Shown here one piece after another: positions 1 to 9,185 of a stretch of 64,000 nt of DNA (position 1 is the stretch's first letter; the number at the start of each line of letters is the position of its first letter). This DNA is from JBBWZH01 sp035544115. Its GTDB lineage: Bacteria > Actinomycetota > Actinomycetes > Mycobacteriales > CADCTP01. A model generated the notes under the pieces. The model was not told the origin of the DNA and did no database searches. It saw only the letters and a program-made list of their open reading frames with translations. The DNA is taken from positions 3,162,001 through 3,226,000 of the forward strand of contig OY970235.1 in the NCBI GenBank assembly GCA_963714145.1. The letters are read 5' to 3'. The position numbers and the translations under genes were made by a program.

Positions 1-148
1 TCCACGATGTGGCAGGAGCGGGACGCCGGGTCGACAACCGCGGGCCGCGCTGGGCTGCGGATGGTCAATCTGGGCCACACCCGAACGGCGCATCGCCCCA
101 CGTCCATCCGGGCTGCGGGCGACCCGGCGCGCATTCCCTCAGCGTTCC

Positions 149-805
149 GTGTCAGGGTTCGGCATGCGCAAGTACGTGATCATGGGGGTGCAGGGCAGCG
201 GGAAGGGAACCCAGAGCCGCCTGCTATCCGAGCGGTACGACCTGGTGCACATCAGCGTAGGCGACATATTCCGGTGGAACATCGCCAATCACACCAAGCT
301 GGGCGCCCAGGTGAAGCGGAGCGTGGCCGCCGGGCACCTGGTCGGTGACGAACTGGTCGGCGCGGTCGTCCGGGAGCGGCTGGACCGGCACGACTGGAAC
401 TACGGGTTCCTCATCGACGGTTTCCCGCGCAACGGGCCGCAGGCGGAGTTCTTCCTGGAGAGTTACGACATCGACGGCGTGATCTACCTGGACCTGCCCG
501 ATTCCGAGGTGCACCGCCGGGTGCTGGCCCGCCGGCTGTGCTCCCGCTGCGGCCTGGACTACAACCTGATCGCGCACCACCCGAAGAAGGAAGACACCTG
601 CGACGTCTGTGGCGGTCGGCTGGTCAGCCGGGACGACGACACACCGCAGGCACTGGCGGTGCGGCAGCGCGAGTACCACGAGAAGACCCGGCCGGTCCTC
701 GATATCTTCCGCCGCAAGGAGTACGTCGTAACCATCGACGCGACCCCACCCGCGGCCGATATTCACGCCGAGATACGGGCCAAGCTCGGCCTGCCCGAGG
801 TCTGA
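149..805 (+). CDS. adk: Adenylate kinase with zinc-binding lid
   Basis: Cytoplasmic nucleotide kinase expected to interconvert ATP + AMP and 2 ADP. The P-loop is seen near residues 11-19 of the 218-aa product (GVQGSGKGT), followed by the family's DGFPRN motif. A lid domain carries two CxxC pairs (CSRC and CDVC) that would bind structural zinc. The first residue of the P-loop region is unusual (Q where P is common). The GTG start at 149 and the ATG at 164 are both possible; the ATG start puts the conserved RKYVIMG strand close to the N-terminus, as is normal. The gene stands alone, not in the usual secY-adk ribosomal operon, so it may be a second adenylate-kinase paralogue. The family call is firm; substrate preference is not shown by the sequence. 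Confidence 0.88.
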   Translation: MSGFGMRKYVIMGVQGSGKGTQSRLLSERYDLVHISVGDIFRWNIANHTKLGAQVKRSVAAGHLVGDELVGAVVRERLDRHDWNYGFLIDGFPRNGPQAEFFLESYDIDGVIYLDLPDSEVHRRVLARRLCSRCGLDYNLIAHHPKKEDTCDVCGGRLVSRDDDTPQALAVRQREYHEKTRPVLDIFRRKEYVVTIDATPPAADIHAEIRAKLGLPEV

Positions 806-925
806 TCCGGCCTCGGGGTCTGATCCGGCACCGCATCGGTAGCTGCCGGGCGCGCCGACGTTGATACTGCCTGCTGGTGCCGTCACCGCCATGACGTCGC
901 ATCCCGCCGGCCCGGGAGGTTGCTG

Positions 926-3022
926 ATGAGCCGCTCACCCATCGACCCGGTGGCTGCCGCCGCCGACCACCGGCCGCCGACCGGCGCCCGGCCCGAGCCG
1001 GGCCCGGCCGCCGGCTCCGCCGGGCCGGCACCCGGCGGATCGAACCCGAGCGGTCCCGCCGCCGGCCGGCTGGACGGGATCGGGCCTGGCCCGAGCACCA
1101 GCCCGGACGGGCGGCACAGCTCGCTGGCGCACCCGTCCGGGGCCGTCACCGACCCGTTCCCGCTGATCGCCGACTACGCGTTCCTCTCCGACTGCGAGGT
1201 GACCGCGCTGGTCGCGCCCAGCGGCGGGGTGGAATGGATGTGCCTGCCGCGGATGGACTCGCCGAGCGTGTTCGGCGCGCTGCTGGATCGCGGCGCCGGC
1301 TCCTTCCGGCTCGGCCCGGCCGACGTCACGGTGCCGGCCGCCCGCCGCTACCTGCCCGGCACGATGGTGGTCGAGACCAGCTGGAACGTCGGCGAGGGCT
1401 GGCTGATCGTCCGGGACGCGCTGCTGATGGGCCCGTGGCGGGACGAGGACCCGGCCACGTCGATCTACCGGCGGGCGCCCACCGACTACGCCGCCGCGCA
1501 CGTGCTGCTGCGCTACATCCGGTGCGTGAACGGCGTCGTGCAGATGCAGCTGGACTGCGAGCCCGGGTTCGGCTACGGCCACCGGCGCGGCACCTGGCGG
1601 CACACCGACCGCGGCCACCACGAGGCCATCGCCAGCGCCATCGAGCAGCCCGAGCTGCGGCTGACCACCGACATGCGACTCGGCTTCGAGGGCCCCCGCG
1701 CGGTCGCCCGGACGCTGTTGAAAGAGGGCGACGTCCGGTTCTGCGCGCTGTCCTGGAACGGTGGGCAGCCGCCGACCAGCGCCGAGGACGCCTACCAGCA
1801 GCTGGTCTGGACGGCACACCACTGGCAGCACTGGCTGGCCGGCGGCCGGATCCCGGACCACCGCTGGCGCCGGCACGTCTCCCGCTCCGCGCTCACCCTC
1901 AAGGGCCTGACCTACGCGCCGACCGGGGCGATCGCCGCCGCGGCCACCACGTCGCTGCCTGAGTCGCCCGGTGGCGAGCGGAACTGGGACTACCGGTACA
2001 GCTGGATCCGGGACGCCACGTTCGCCCTCTGGGGCCTCTACACGCTCGGCTTCGACTGGGAGGCCAACGACTTCTTCCACTTCATCACCGACGTGGCCGA
2101 GCGGGACGGCGAGCTGCAGATCGTCTACGGCGTCGGCGGTGAGACCGACCTGACCGAGCGGGAGCTGCCGCACCTGAACGGCTACGGCGGCGCGCGGCCG
2201 GTGCGGATCGGCAACGGGGCCTTCCGGCAGCGGCAGAACGACGTGTGGGGTGCCATGCTCGACTCGGCCTACCTGCACACCCGCTCCCGGGACCGGCTGG
2301 ACGACCGGACCTGGCAGATGCTGCAGCGGCAGGTCGAGTCGGCGCTGGTGCACTGGCGCGAGCCGGACCACGGCATCTGGGAGATCCGTGGCGAGCCGCA
2401 GCACTTCACCTCGTCCAAGGTGATGTGCTGGGTGGCCGCCGACCGCGGGGCCCGGCTGGCCCGGCTGCGTGAGGACTGGGAGCGCGCCGCCCGCTGGCAG
2501 GCCGCCGCGGACGAGATCCACGCCGACATCTGCGCCAACGCGGTGGACCCGCGCGGCGTGTTCACCCAGCACTACGGCACCGGGGCGCTGGACGCCTCGA
2601 TGCTGCTGGTGCCGCTGGTCCGGTTCCTGCCGCCGGACGACCCGCGGGTCAAGGCGACCGTGCTGGCCATCGCGGACGAGCTCACCGACGAGGGCCTGGT
2701 GCTGCGGTACCGGGTCGAGGAGACCGACGACGGCTTCGCCGAGGACGAGGGCACGTTCACGATCTGCTCGTTCTGGCTGGTCTCCGCGCTGGCCGAGATC
2801 GGCGAGAAGGACCGGGCCAAGCAGCTGTGCGAGAAGATGCTCGGCTACGCCAGCGGGTTGCTGCTGTTCGCCGAGGAGCTGGACCCGCGCACCGGCCGGC
2901 ACCTGGGCAACTTCCCGCAGGCGTTCACCCACCTCGCGCTGATCAACGCGGTGATGCACGTGATCCGGCTGGAACAGGACGAGGGGCTGGACGGCGACCG
3001 CCGGCACCGCCCGACCCCCTGA
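926..3022 (+). CDS. GH15-family trehalase / glucoamylase-like hydrolase
   Basis: Glycoside hydrolase of family GH15, of the mycobacterial trehalase type (alpha,alpha-trehalose to two glucose). The protein is about 698 aa. After a Pro/Gly-rich leader of roughly 65 residues comes the family opening PLIADYAFLSDCE, then a beta-sandwich region and an (alpha/alpha)6 barrel. The barrel has the signature NWDYRYSWIRDA and the late acidic motif EDEGTFTICSFW, which carries a catalytic carboxylate in this family. ATG 926 was chosen because GGGAGG lies six bases before it; TTG 920 is in frame but overlaps that site. The gene is monocistronic and converges on the amidohydrolase operon. Trehalase rather than glucoamylase is inferred from similarity to the actinobacterial group. 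Confidence 0.85.
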   Translation: MSRSPIDPVAAAADHRPPTGARPEPGPAAGSAGPAPGGSNPSGPAAGRLDGIGPGPSTSPDGRHSSLAHPSGAVTDPFPLIADYAFLSDCEVTALVAPSGGVEWMCLPRMDSPSVFGALLDRGAGSFRLGPADVTVPAARRYLPGTMVVETSWNVGEGWLIVRDALLMGPWRDEDPATSIYRRAPTDYAAAHVLLRYIRCVNGVVQMQLDCEPGFGYGHRRGTWRHTDRGHHEAIASAIEQPELRLTTDMRLGFEGPRAVARTLLKEGDVRFCALSWNGGQPPTSAEDAYQQLVWTAHHWQHWLAGGRIPDHRWRRHVSRSALTLKGLTYAPTGAIAAAATTSLPESPGGERNWDYRYSWIRDATFALWGLYTLGFDWEANDFFHFITDVAERDGELQIVYGVGGETDLTERELPHLNGYGGARPVRIGNGAFRQRQNDVWGAMLDSAYLHTRSRDRLDDRTWQMLQRQVESALVHWREPDHGIWEIRGEPQHFTSSKVMCWVAADRGARLARLREDWERAARWQAAADEIHADICANAVDPRGVFTQHYGTGALDASMLLVPLVRFLPPDDPRVKATVLAIADELTDEGLVLRYRVEETDDGFAEDEGTFTICSFWLVSALAEIGEKDRAKQLCEKMLGYASGLLLFAEELDPRTGRHLGNFPQAFTHLALINAVMHVIRLEQDEGLDGDRRHRPTP

Positions 3023-3052
3023 CCGCACTCACCCCCGGGCCGGGCCGTCGCC

Positions 3053-3130
3053 GGGCCGACCCGTCGGGTGGGTGTGGCCGTCGGCGGGCCAACTCGTCAG
3101 GTGGGCCGACCCGTCAGGTGGGTGTGGCCG
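3053..3130. repeat. Pair of 28-bp direct repeats between convergent genes
   Basis: Two 28-bp copies (3053-3080 and 3103-3130) begin GGGCCGACCCGTC and end GGGTGTGGCCG. They differ at one base and lie 50 bp apart in the gap between the convergent trehalase and amidohydrolase genes. No function is visible. Confidence 0.6.
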
Positions 3131-3134
3131 GGGA

Positions 3135-4253
3135 TCAGGGCGGGTCGAGCCGGTAGACGCGGCGGGCGGTGCCGGCGCCGATCATCGTGGCGTACCGGTC
3201 GGCGTCGGCCCGGGTGACCTCGCCGTCGGCGACCCAGCCGGTCAGGATCTGCCCCAGGGCGCGGCGGAACTGCATCGCGCCCAGGTGGTGCAGCTCGGCC
3301 AGCCCGTACCCGTCGGACGAGTAGAGCAGCTTGCCGAACGGGGTCAGCTCCAGCACCTCGGCCAGCACCGCGGCGGCCCGCACGCCGACGTGGTTCAGCG
3401 TCAGCCCGACGTCGGCGTACACGTGCGGGTGGACGCTGGCGAGGTAGGCCGCCTGCCGGTGGTACGGGTAGCAGTGCAGCAGCACCAGCGGGGTGCCGGC
3501 GCCGGCGGTGGCCGCGCAGAAGTCGCTGAGCAGGGCCGGGTCGCTGCGGTGCAGGCGCAGGTCCGGGTCGCCGAAGCCGGTGTGCAGCTGGATCGGCAGG
3601 CCCAGGTCGACCGCGGTCCAGAGCAGGTGCCGGGCCAGCGCCGGGTGGTCCAGCCGCGGCCGGCCCGGCCGGGCCAGCCAGTCACCGGCGGCGTGCGCCA
3701 CCTCGGCCCGGCCGGGTCGGGACGGGTCCAGGTCGAGCCCGGTCCGGTAGGCGGCGATCGACTTGACCCCGACCGCGGCCCGGGCCGCCTGGCCCAGCGC
3801 CTCGGCGAAGTCGACGGTGAACCCGGCCGCGGTGCCGCCGCCGGCGGCGACCTGCTCGGCGACGGTCTCCAGCCGGACCACCTCGTGCACCGTGGCCCCG
3901 CCGGCCGCCGACAGGTCCGCAGTGGACAGTGCGCCGGCCGGTGCGAAGCCGGTGTCCACCAGCAGGTCGGCGGCGCCGGCCGCGCCGAGCAGGCGGGCAT
4001 TCACCTCGGCCGCGCCGAGGTCGGCCCGGCGGGCCAGGTAGTCGTCCGGCTCGGCCCGCGGCGGCAGATCGAGCACCGGCGCGCACCAGCGGCGGACGGC
4101 CAGGCCCAGCGCGGTGTCGAAGGTGCTGCCGCCGGCCGCCGCCGGGTCGGTCGCCTCGGTCAGGTACGCCTCGAAGCCGAGCCGGGTCAGGTCGCCGGCC
4201 GCGACGGTGTGGCAATGCTGGTCGACCAGGCCCAACCTGGTCAGTATCTCCAT
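3135..4253 (-). CDS. Amidohydrolase-superfamily protein (FluG N-domain type)
   Basis: A 372-aa metal-dependent hydrolase of the amidohydrolase-2 type. The N-terminus LVDQHCHT contains the HxH metal pair, a QLHTGFG segment provides a further strand-end histidine, and LLYSSDGYG near the C-terminus contains the conserved aspartate. It overlaps the 3' end of the glutamine-synthetase-like gene by 13 bp and is the last gene of a three-gene operon. In fungal FluG and related proteins an amidohydrolase of this type is fused to a glutamine-synthetase-like domain; here the halves are separate overlapping genes. It probably hydrolyses a gamma-glutamyl-amide or a related intermediate, but the substrate is inferred only from context. 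Confidence 0.8.
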   Translation of the reverse strand: MEILTRLGLVDQHCHTVAAGDLTRLGFEAYLTEATDPAAAGGSTFDTALGLAVRRWCAPVLDLPPRAEPDDYLARRADLGAAEVNARLLGAAGAADLLVDTGFAPAGALSTADLSAAGGATVHEVVRLETVAEQVAAGGGTAAGFTVDFAEALGQAARAAVGVKSIAAYRTGLDLDPSRPGRAEVAHAAGDWLARPGRPRLDHPALARHLLWTAVDLGLPIQLHTGFGDPDLRLHRSDPALLSDFCAATAGAGTPLVLLHCYPYHRQAAYLASVHPHVYADVGLTLNHVGVRAAAVLAEVLELTPFGKLLYSSDGYGLAELHHLGAMQFRRALGQILTGWVADGEVTRADADRYATMIGAGTARRVYRLDPP

Positions 4254-5614
4254 CGGGTCCCCGCCACCACCTCGTCCGGTGTGGACTCCGCGAAGAGTGC
4301 CGCCTCGGCCCGCCGGTTATCCACAAAGGACTCGTACCGGGCCGGGCCGAGCGCGGCGCGCAGCACGTCCGAGCCGGCCAGCGCGGCCAGCGTCGCGTCG
4401 ATCGACTGCGGCAGCCGGTGCACGCCGCGGCCGGCCAGCTCGGCCTCCCGGCCGGCCGGGTCGCCGGTCACCTCGTCCGGCAGCCGGTTCGCGGTGCCTA
4501 TTGTGGACAGTCCGGCGGCGAGCAGCGCGCCGACCACCAGGTACGGGTTGGCGCTCGGGTCGATGCACTTGATCTCGGCGTTCGCGCCGCGGTCCTGCTC
4601 GCCGATCGAGCCGGTGATCAGCCGCAGCGCCGCCTCCCGGTTCTCCCGCCCCCAGCACTGGTATGCGCCGGCCCAGTGCGACGGCACCAGCCGCAGGTAG
4701 CTGGCCACGGTCGGCGCGCCGATCGCCAGCAGCGCGGGCAGCTCGGCCAGGATCCCGGCCAGGAACGCCTCACCGTCGGCGGTCAGCCCGTACCGGCCCT
4801 CGCCGCCGGCCAGCAGGCTCAGCCCGTCCCGGCGCAGGCTGACGTGCACGTGCGCGCCGTTGCCGACCGTGCCGGCGGCCACCACCGGGGCGAACGAGGC
4901 GCGCAGGCCGTGCCGCGTCGACACCGCCCGGATCGTCTCCCGGACCAGCACGGCGGTGTCCGCGGCGCCGACCGGATCGTCCGGCGCCACCGAGACCTCG
5001 TACTGCCCGGCCGCGTACTCCGGGTGCACCTGCAGCACCGGCACGGACTGCGCGGCCAGCGCCGTGTGCACGTCCCGGCAGTAGTCCGACAACTCGACCA
5101 GCCGGGCCATCCCGTACGCCGGGCCCTGGCAGGCCGGGACGAACTCGTCGCGCGGCCGGTTCTCCCCCACCGCCCACTCGACCTCGAAGCCCATCCGGAC
5201 CTCCAGGCCGGCCGCGGCGGCCCGGGCCGCCATGTCGGCCGCGAACAGCCGCTGGCAGACCGGGTACGGCTCACCGTCCTGGGTGTACCGGTCCACCGGC
5301 GCCCAGGCCCAGCCCGGCTGCGCGGCCAGCGCGGTGAGCCGGCCGATGTCCGGCAGCAGCCGCAGGTCACCGTCCGGCTGGCCGGCCGGCGTGATCGAGT
5401 CGTCCACCAGGAACGCCTCGAACACCGGTGACATGCCGACGCCCCAGGCAGCGGCCCGTTCCAGGCCGGCCAGCGGGATCGTCTTGGTCCGGGCGATCCC
5501 GGCGTTGTCCACGAAGGTCAGCGCGACCGCGTCCACCTGGCGGCCGGCCAGCGCGGGCACCGCCTCGCGGGCCTTGGCGGCCCGCCGTTCCCGTTCGTCC
5601 GCGTCCAGCGTCAC
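4241..5614 (-). CDS. Glutamine synthetase-like gamma-glutamyl ligase
   Basis: A 457-aa member of the glutamine synthetase superfamily, type I fold without adenylylation features. It shows the ATP/glutamate motifs NGAHVHVS (about residue 253), the WGRENREAALR segment and NAEIKCIDPSANPYL, the last corresponding to the conserved arginine/asparagine region. The family uses ATP to join glutamate to an amine; members next to a permease and an amidohydrolase usually act on polyamines, ethanolamine or other amines rather than ammonia. The GTG start at 5614 lies 7 bp after the permease stop, so the two are co-transcribed and probably translationally coupled. The amine substrate is not shown by the sequence. 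Confidence 0.85.
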   Translation of the reverse strand: MTLDADERERRAAKAREAVPALAGRQVDAVALTFVDNAGIARTKTIPLAGLERAAAWGVGMSPVFEAFLVDDSITPAGQPDGDLRLLPDIGRLTALAAQPGWAWAPVDRYTQDGEPYPVCQRLFAADMAARAAAAGLEVRMGFEVEWAVGENRPRDEFVPACQGPAYGMARLVELSDYCRDVHTALAAQSVPVLQVHPEYAAGQYEVSVAPDDPVGAADTAVLVRETIRAVSTRHGLRASFAPVVAAGTVGNGAHVHVSLRRDGLSLLAGGEGRYGLTADGEAFLAGILAELPALLAIGAPTVASYLRLVPSHWAGAYQCWGRENREAALRLITGSIGEQDRGANAEIKCIDPSANPYLVVGALLAAGLSTIGTANRLPDEVTGDPAGREAELAGRGVHRLPQSIDATLAALAGSDVLRAALGPARYESFVDNRRAEAALFAESTPDEVVAGTRWRY

Positions 5615-5620
5615 GGCCGG

Positions 5621-7156
5621 TCAGTCTGCCACGGCTGCCGCCGGTGCCCGGGACGCCCGCCGGCCGACCGCGTACAACCCGACCGCGACCAGCAGCGATG
5701 CCACCGCGATGCCACCGACCAGGTAGAACCAGGTGCCCCAGTTGATGGTCGCGCCGCCGAGGCTGACGCTGCCGGAGTCGTTGGCGATCAGCGGGGTCCA
5801 GGAGCCGCTCAGCGTGGAGACGATGCCCACCAGCGCGGCCAGGCCACCGATCACCGAACAGGCATAGAACACCACCGGATGGGCCAGCCGGGCCGCCTCG
5901 AACCGGGGCAGGAACTTCCGGATGATGATCAGCACATCGACGAACAGCACCACCATCGACAGGCACCAGATCACCGTGACCGCCGCCTGCAGCACGTCGT
6001 ACACCTTCGTCTGCGTGTTCAGCGCCGAGTCGCCGCCGCTCGCGGACGGGAACACGATGAACGCCAGCAGCGTGAACAGCACCGCGACCGCGGTCTGCAC
6101 CCAGACCGCATTGCTCGGCACCTTGTTCCGGTTCACCCGGGCCATCGCCGCCGGCAGCGCTCTGTCCAAACCGGACACGAACACCAGCCGGGCGAACGAG
6201 TAGTTGTAGACCACGGTGATGAACAGGAAGAACGCGGCCAGGATGAGCGCGACCAGCTTGCCGGCGAAGCTGCCCAGCGCGCTGGACACCGCCGCCGCCA
6301 GCGCGGTCACCTGCGCCGACCGCCCGTCCCCGGGCACCGTCACCATCACCGCCCAGGTGGCCAGCAGGTACGCCGCCATCACCGCCAGCGAGCCCCAGAC
6401 CAGGTAGCGGGTGATCGCCTTGCTGTCCCGGATCTCGACGCCCATGTTCAGCGGCACCTCGACGCCGAGCAGGGCCAGGATCACCAGCCCGAAGAAGGTC
6501 CAGTTGGACAGGTTCACCCCGTGTTCGGCGCCCGGCGCGTACGCCCCGAAGTCGAACGGGTCGGTGGCCGCGGCGTTCCCCTTGGCCAGGTGCACGATGC
6601 CGGCGACGAAGACCAGTGCGATGGCCAGTCCATAGAGGACGAACACGACGTTGACGGCGTTCTGGGTGAGCCGGAACCGCTGCACCGCCAGCACCCCGGA
6701 CAGCAGGATGAACCCGATGATCACGATCCCCTGGGTCTGCACGCTCCACGAGCCGACCGAGCCGGGGAACACGAACCCGAGGTAGCTCAGCACCACCGTG
6801 CCGGTCGCGACCATCACCAGCACGCCCGGCCACCAGGCGCAGAACCCGGCGAAGAAGCCCCAGAACCGGCCGAACGCCTTGTGCGTCCAGAGGTAGATCG
6901 AGCCTTCCCCGGGGAACATCCGCCCCAGCTGCCCGGTCACGATGGCGCCCGGGATCAGGAACGCCACGAACCCGAGCAGCCACCAGCCGAACGCCGCCGG
7001 CCCGGCGCTCTGCACGACCGCCGCATTGGTGATGAACAGCACGACCGCGACGAAGATCGCGACCATGTCGAACGAGGTGAGCACCCGGGGCAGCATCCCC
7101 CCAGCCACCCGCTCGGAGAGAAGTCCTTCGTCGACAGTCGAGTCCGGAGTGGACAT
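5621..7156 (-). CDS. APC-superfamily amino acid/amine permease
   Basis: An integral membrane transporter of about 511 aa with roughly twelve hydrophobic segments. The first contains FDMVAIFVAVVLFITNAAVV, and the FPGEGSIYLWTHKAFGRFWGF loop is typical of the amino acid-polyamine-organocation superfamily. ATG 7156 was chosen because GGGAGG sits four bases upstream; the GTG at 7171 overlaps that site. It is the first gene of the permease-ligase-amidohydrolase operon and probably imports the amine or amino acid the downstream enzymes process. The 230 bp upstream, before the DUF6082 gene, should hold the operon promoter, though I could not identify clear boxes. Confidence 0.86.
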   Translation of the reverse strand: MSTPDSTVDEGLLSERVAGGMLPRVLTSFDMVAIFVAVVLFITNAAVVQSAGPAAFGWWLLGFVAFLIPGAIVTGQLGRMFPGEGSIYLWTHKAFGRFWGFFAGFCAWWPGVLVMVATGTVVLSYLGFVFPGSVGSWSVQTQGIVIIGFILLSGVLAVQRFRLTQNAVNVVFVLYGLAIALVFVAGIVHLAKGNAAATDPFDFGAYAPGAEHGVNLSNWTFFGLVILALLGVEVPLNMGVEIRDSKAITRYLVWGSLAVMAAYLLATWAVMVTVPGDGRSAQVTALAAAVSSALGSFAGKLVALILAAFFLFITVVYNYSFARLVFVSGLDRALPAAMARVNRNKVPSNAVWVQTAVAVLFTLLAFIVFPSASGGDSALNTQTKVYDVLQAAVTVIWCLSMVVLFVDVLIIIRKFLPRFEAARLAHPVVFYACSVIGGLAALVGIVSTLSGSWTPLIANDSGSVSLGGATINWGTWFYLVGGIAVASLLVAVGLYAVGRRASRAPAAAVAD

Positions 7157-7400
7157 ACCGCCTCCCGCCACGGAGGGTCAGCGCGCCCCGATCGGTGACG
7201 CGGCCGCTGTGATCAGTGTTCGCCCGGTCGCCCGGGGCCGTCAACGCCCGAGTCTGGCACCCGTGGCGGGTGAGGCTGTTTGCGGCACAGCTGGACAGAG
7301 ACCACCCGGGTCCGTCGCGTTCACCTGATCGCCGCTCCCCAGGCCCCGTCCGCACACCGATCGGCGGGGCCTCCGGCGTGCGCCCTGAGTGCGCCGCGCC

Positions 7401-8081
7401 TCAACGCCGGAACGGTCGCCGGCGGCGGGACGGGGTCCGGACGCTGGTATCCGGGCCGCCGGCCGCCGAGATGCCGCGATAGGCGGTGTCCACTTCGGCA
7501 GTGAAGAAGTCCTCCCCCGCGTCGCCACCGGTGACAGCCAGCCGAGCCGACCGCACCTTCGTCCAGAACGAGTACATCTGCGGGCTGCTCATCAGGTAGT
7601 GAAGTACGCCGGCCAGTTCCGGCTTCTCAATGGTCCCTGCCTCGTAGGCCACCTTCTGCAGATTCAAGATCAGATTACAGTAATGATCTGTTCGTCCACT
7701 CTGGACCCCGGGCGCCATCGGCGGCCAGACCGCGGCCAGTTCCGGGTCGTCTATAGCCATCCTGATCAAATCGGTATGCAACTGACGCAACGCCAGCTCG
7801 CTATTTCGTTCCTGCTCCCGCAGCGCCACCGAAAGCTCATTCGCCTGCGTGCGCAACTGCCGCCGCTGCAACGCAAGAGCAACGATAACGGCGAACAAGG
7901 CCGCGCCCGAGTACAAGATGCCGATAGGTTCGACTGCTTGGCCGATCAGCGACCAACGGCTCAAGGTGGCGTCGTCCGCACGGTACAGCAGCACAATTGG
8001 GACCAGCACGATGCCGAAGAACACGCAGGCAGATACCAGCCCGGCCGCGATCGCGACGGAGCGCACAACAGTCCGGCGCAC
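7401..8081 (-). CDS. DUF6082-type membrane protein
   Basis: A 226-aa protein with two N-terminal transmembrane segments (about residues 7-31 and 48-67), then a charged coiled-coil-like stretch around RRQLRTQANELSVALREQE and a cytoplasmic alpha-helical domain with the PELAAVWPP and SFWTKVRSARL blocks. Actinomycetes often encode this kind of protein (DUF6082); its function is unknown. The gene is isolated, with GTG at 8081 as start. The C-terminal tail is Arg-rich and probably disordered. The assignment is by recall of the family pattern, so treat the DUF number as likely rather than proven. Confidence 0.65.
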   Translation of the reverse strand: MRRTVVRSVAIAAGLVSACVFFGIVLVPIVLLYRADDATLSRWSLIGQAVEPIGILYSGAALFAVIVALALQRRQLRTQANELSVALREQERNSELALRQLHTDLIRMAIDDPELAAVWPPMAPGVQSGRTDHYCNLILNLQKVAYEAGTIEKPELAGVLHYLMSSPQMYSFWTKVRSARLAVTGGDAGEDFFTAEVDTAYRGISAAGGPDTSVRTPSRRRRPFRR

Positions 8082-8241
8082 CGGTCAAAGGCTAGCAGTT
8101 CGGTAGCCGAACAAGATCGGTCCGGTCACCGCCGCGACGCACGCAAGAGCCCTGCGAACACGCATGATCCGATTGCGTAGTAACAGGCTTGCGACTAGTC
8201 TTCTTACCTGTTGTGACGGCTATCTACAGAGGGTGATTGCG

Positions 8242-8481
8242 ATGGAGGCAGTGCGTCGGCTCGGCAAGACACCGACCGAACTTGGTGCCACGAGCAATGT
8301 GTCGGGTTCGCCGGACATCCTTGAGTTGACCGATGGCACGTTCGCGGTGATCGGTGTCGACATCACCGACGAACTCGGCCGGTCGCCGCTTGCCGATGCC
8401 CGCTGCGCGCCGGACGAACGCATCGTCCGCATTCCTCGAGTCACGCTCATGGCGGCCAAGCGGGACATCCCGGATAGCTGA
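8242..8481 (+). CDS. Small hypothetical protein upstream of DUF6879
   Basis: A 79-aa protein whose stop is two bases before the start of the DUF6879 gene, so the two form an operon. ATG 8242 follows a GAGGG element at a normal distance; a longer in-frame extension to 8164 lacks a ribosome site. It contains a central strand-rich segment (ILELTDGTFAVIGVDITDEL) and a terminal PRVTLMAAKRDIP block. Short proteins of this sort commonly accompany DUF6879 genes in actinomycetes. Function unknown. Confidence 0.65.
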   Translation: MEAVRRLGKTPTELGATSNVSGSPDILELTDGTFAVIGVDITDELGRSPLADARCAPDERIVRIPRVTLMAAKRDIPDS

Positions 8482-8483
8482 CC

Positions 8484-9185
8484 ATGCGACCCCCCGAGGA
8501 CGTAATCCGGGCCGGGCAGCGACTGTCTCCAGATGACTTCGGAGCCGAGTTCGGCCGGGCCTGGCAAGAGCTCGATCGCCGGTTCCTGAAACTCGAGTGC
8601 TGGCAGACCTATCAGGAGCCGCTGACCCGATCACTGGACCTGTTCCTGGGCGGAAACCGGGACGATGTGCTCGAGCTACTTCGGCACGAAGCCGAACCCG
8701 ATCACCTCCTCTATGCCGAGGTGGCCCAGCGGCAGCTCGAGTACGCCCGCATCCGGCTGGCCAAGCTGCCGTTGAGCCGCTATCTGCAGTGGGAGCTGTG
8801 GAGCTACCGTGTTCGCGCGGCGATGGGCGAACGGATCGTCGTCGTCCCGATGGGTCCGGGGGTACCGCTGCCGAACGAGCAGGACTTCGATTTCCTGCTG
8901 TTCGATCGGACCACGGCGCTCGTGCACGACTACGGTGCCGACGGGCTACAGGTCGGCGGGTGGCTAATTCGCGAGTCGCGGATCATCGAGCGGCTCGAGC
9001 GTCGCGCGCTCCACTTCGCAGCCAGAGCCGAGCCGCTGCCCGAGTTTCTCCGCGACCTGGAACTGCCCTGGCTAGCGGGCGCGGAGGCCGTGGAAGGCGA
9101 GTTGGATGACGGTGTCGGCGAGGTTGGTGGGCGCGGTGCGGCCACGGTCGCCGGCCGGGGCGGGGCGGTACCACTCGATCAGTGA
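8484..9185 (+). CDS. DUF6879 family protein with read-through tail
   Basis: The first roughly 190 residues match the actinobacterial DUF6879 pattern: FGAEFGRAWQELDRRFLKLECWQ near the start, PLSRYLQWELWSYRVRAAMGE in the middle and DFDFLLFDRTTALVHDYGADG later. The function of the domain is unknown; many members sit beside XRE regulators in small accessory operons. The reading frame continues past the expected end near position 9060 and runs about 114 bp into the opposite-strand tetR gene. The last 40 or so residues (GVGEVGGRGAATVAGRGG) look like an antisense translation, not protein. Either the native stop was lost or a frame break hides it. Confidence 0.7.
   Translation: MRPPEDVIRAGQRLSPDDFGAEFGRAWQELDRRFLKLECWQTYQEPLTRSLDLFLGGNRDDVLELLRHEAEPDHLLYAEVAQRQLEYARIRLAKLPLSRYLQWELWSYRVRAAMGERIVVVPMGPGVPLPNEQDFDFLLFDRTTALVHDYGADGLQVGGWLIRESRIIERLERRALHFAARAEPLPEFLRDLELPWLAGAEAVEGELDDGVGEVGGRGAATVAGRGGAVPLDQ

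Noticed and set aside
4501..4510. Possible DnaA boxes (TTGTGGACA-like) and hence an origin
   Set aside because: The motifs are scattered over tens of kilobases inside genes, not clustered, and no dnaA/dnaN genes are near.
5367..7355. A 662-codon open frame antisense-offset to the permease and ligase genes
   Set aside because: It is Arg/Gly/Ala-rich without domains and lies over two clear genes; long shadow frames are normal at this GC content.
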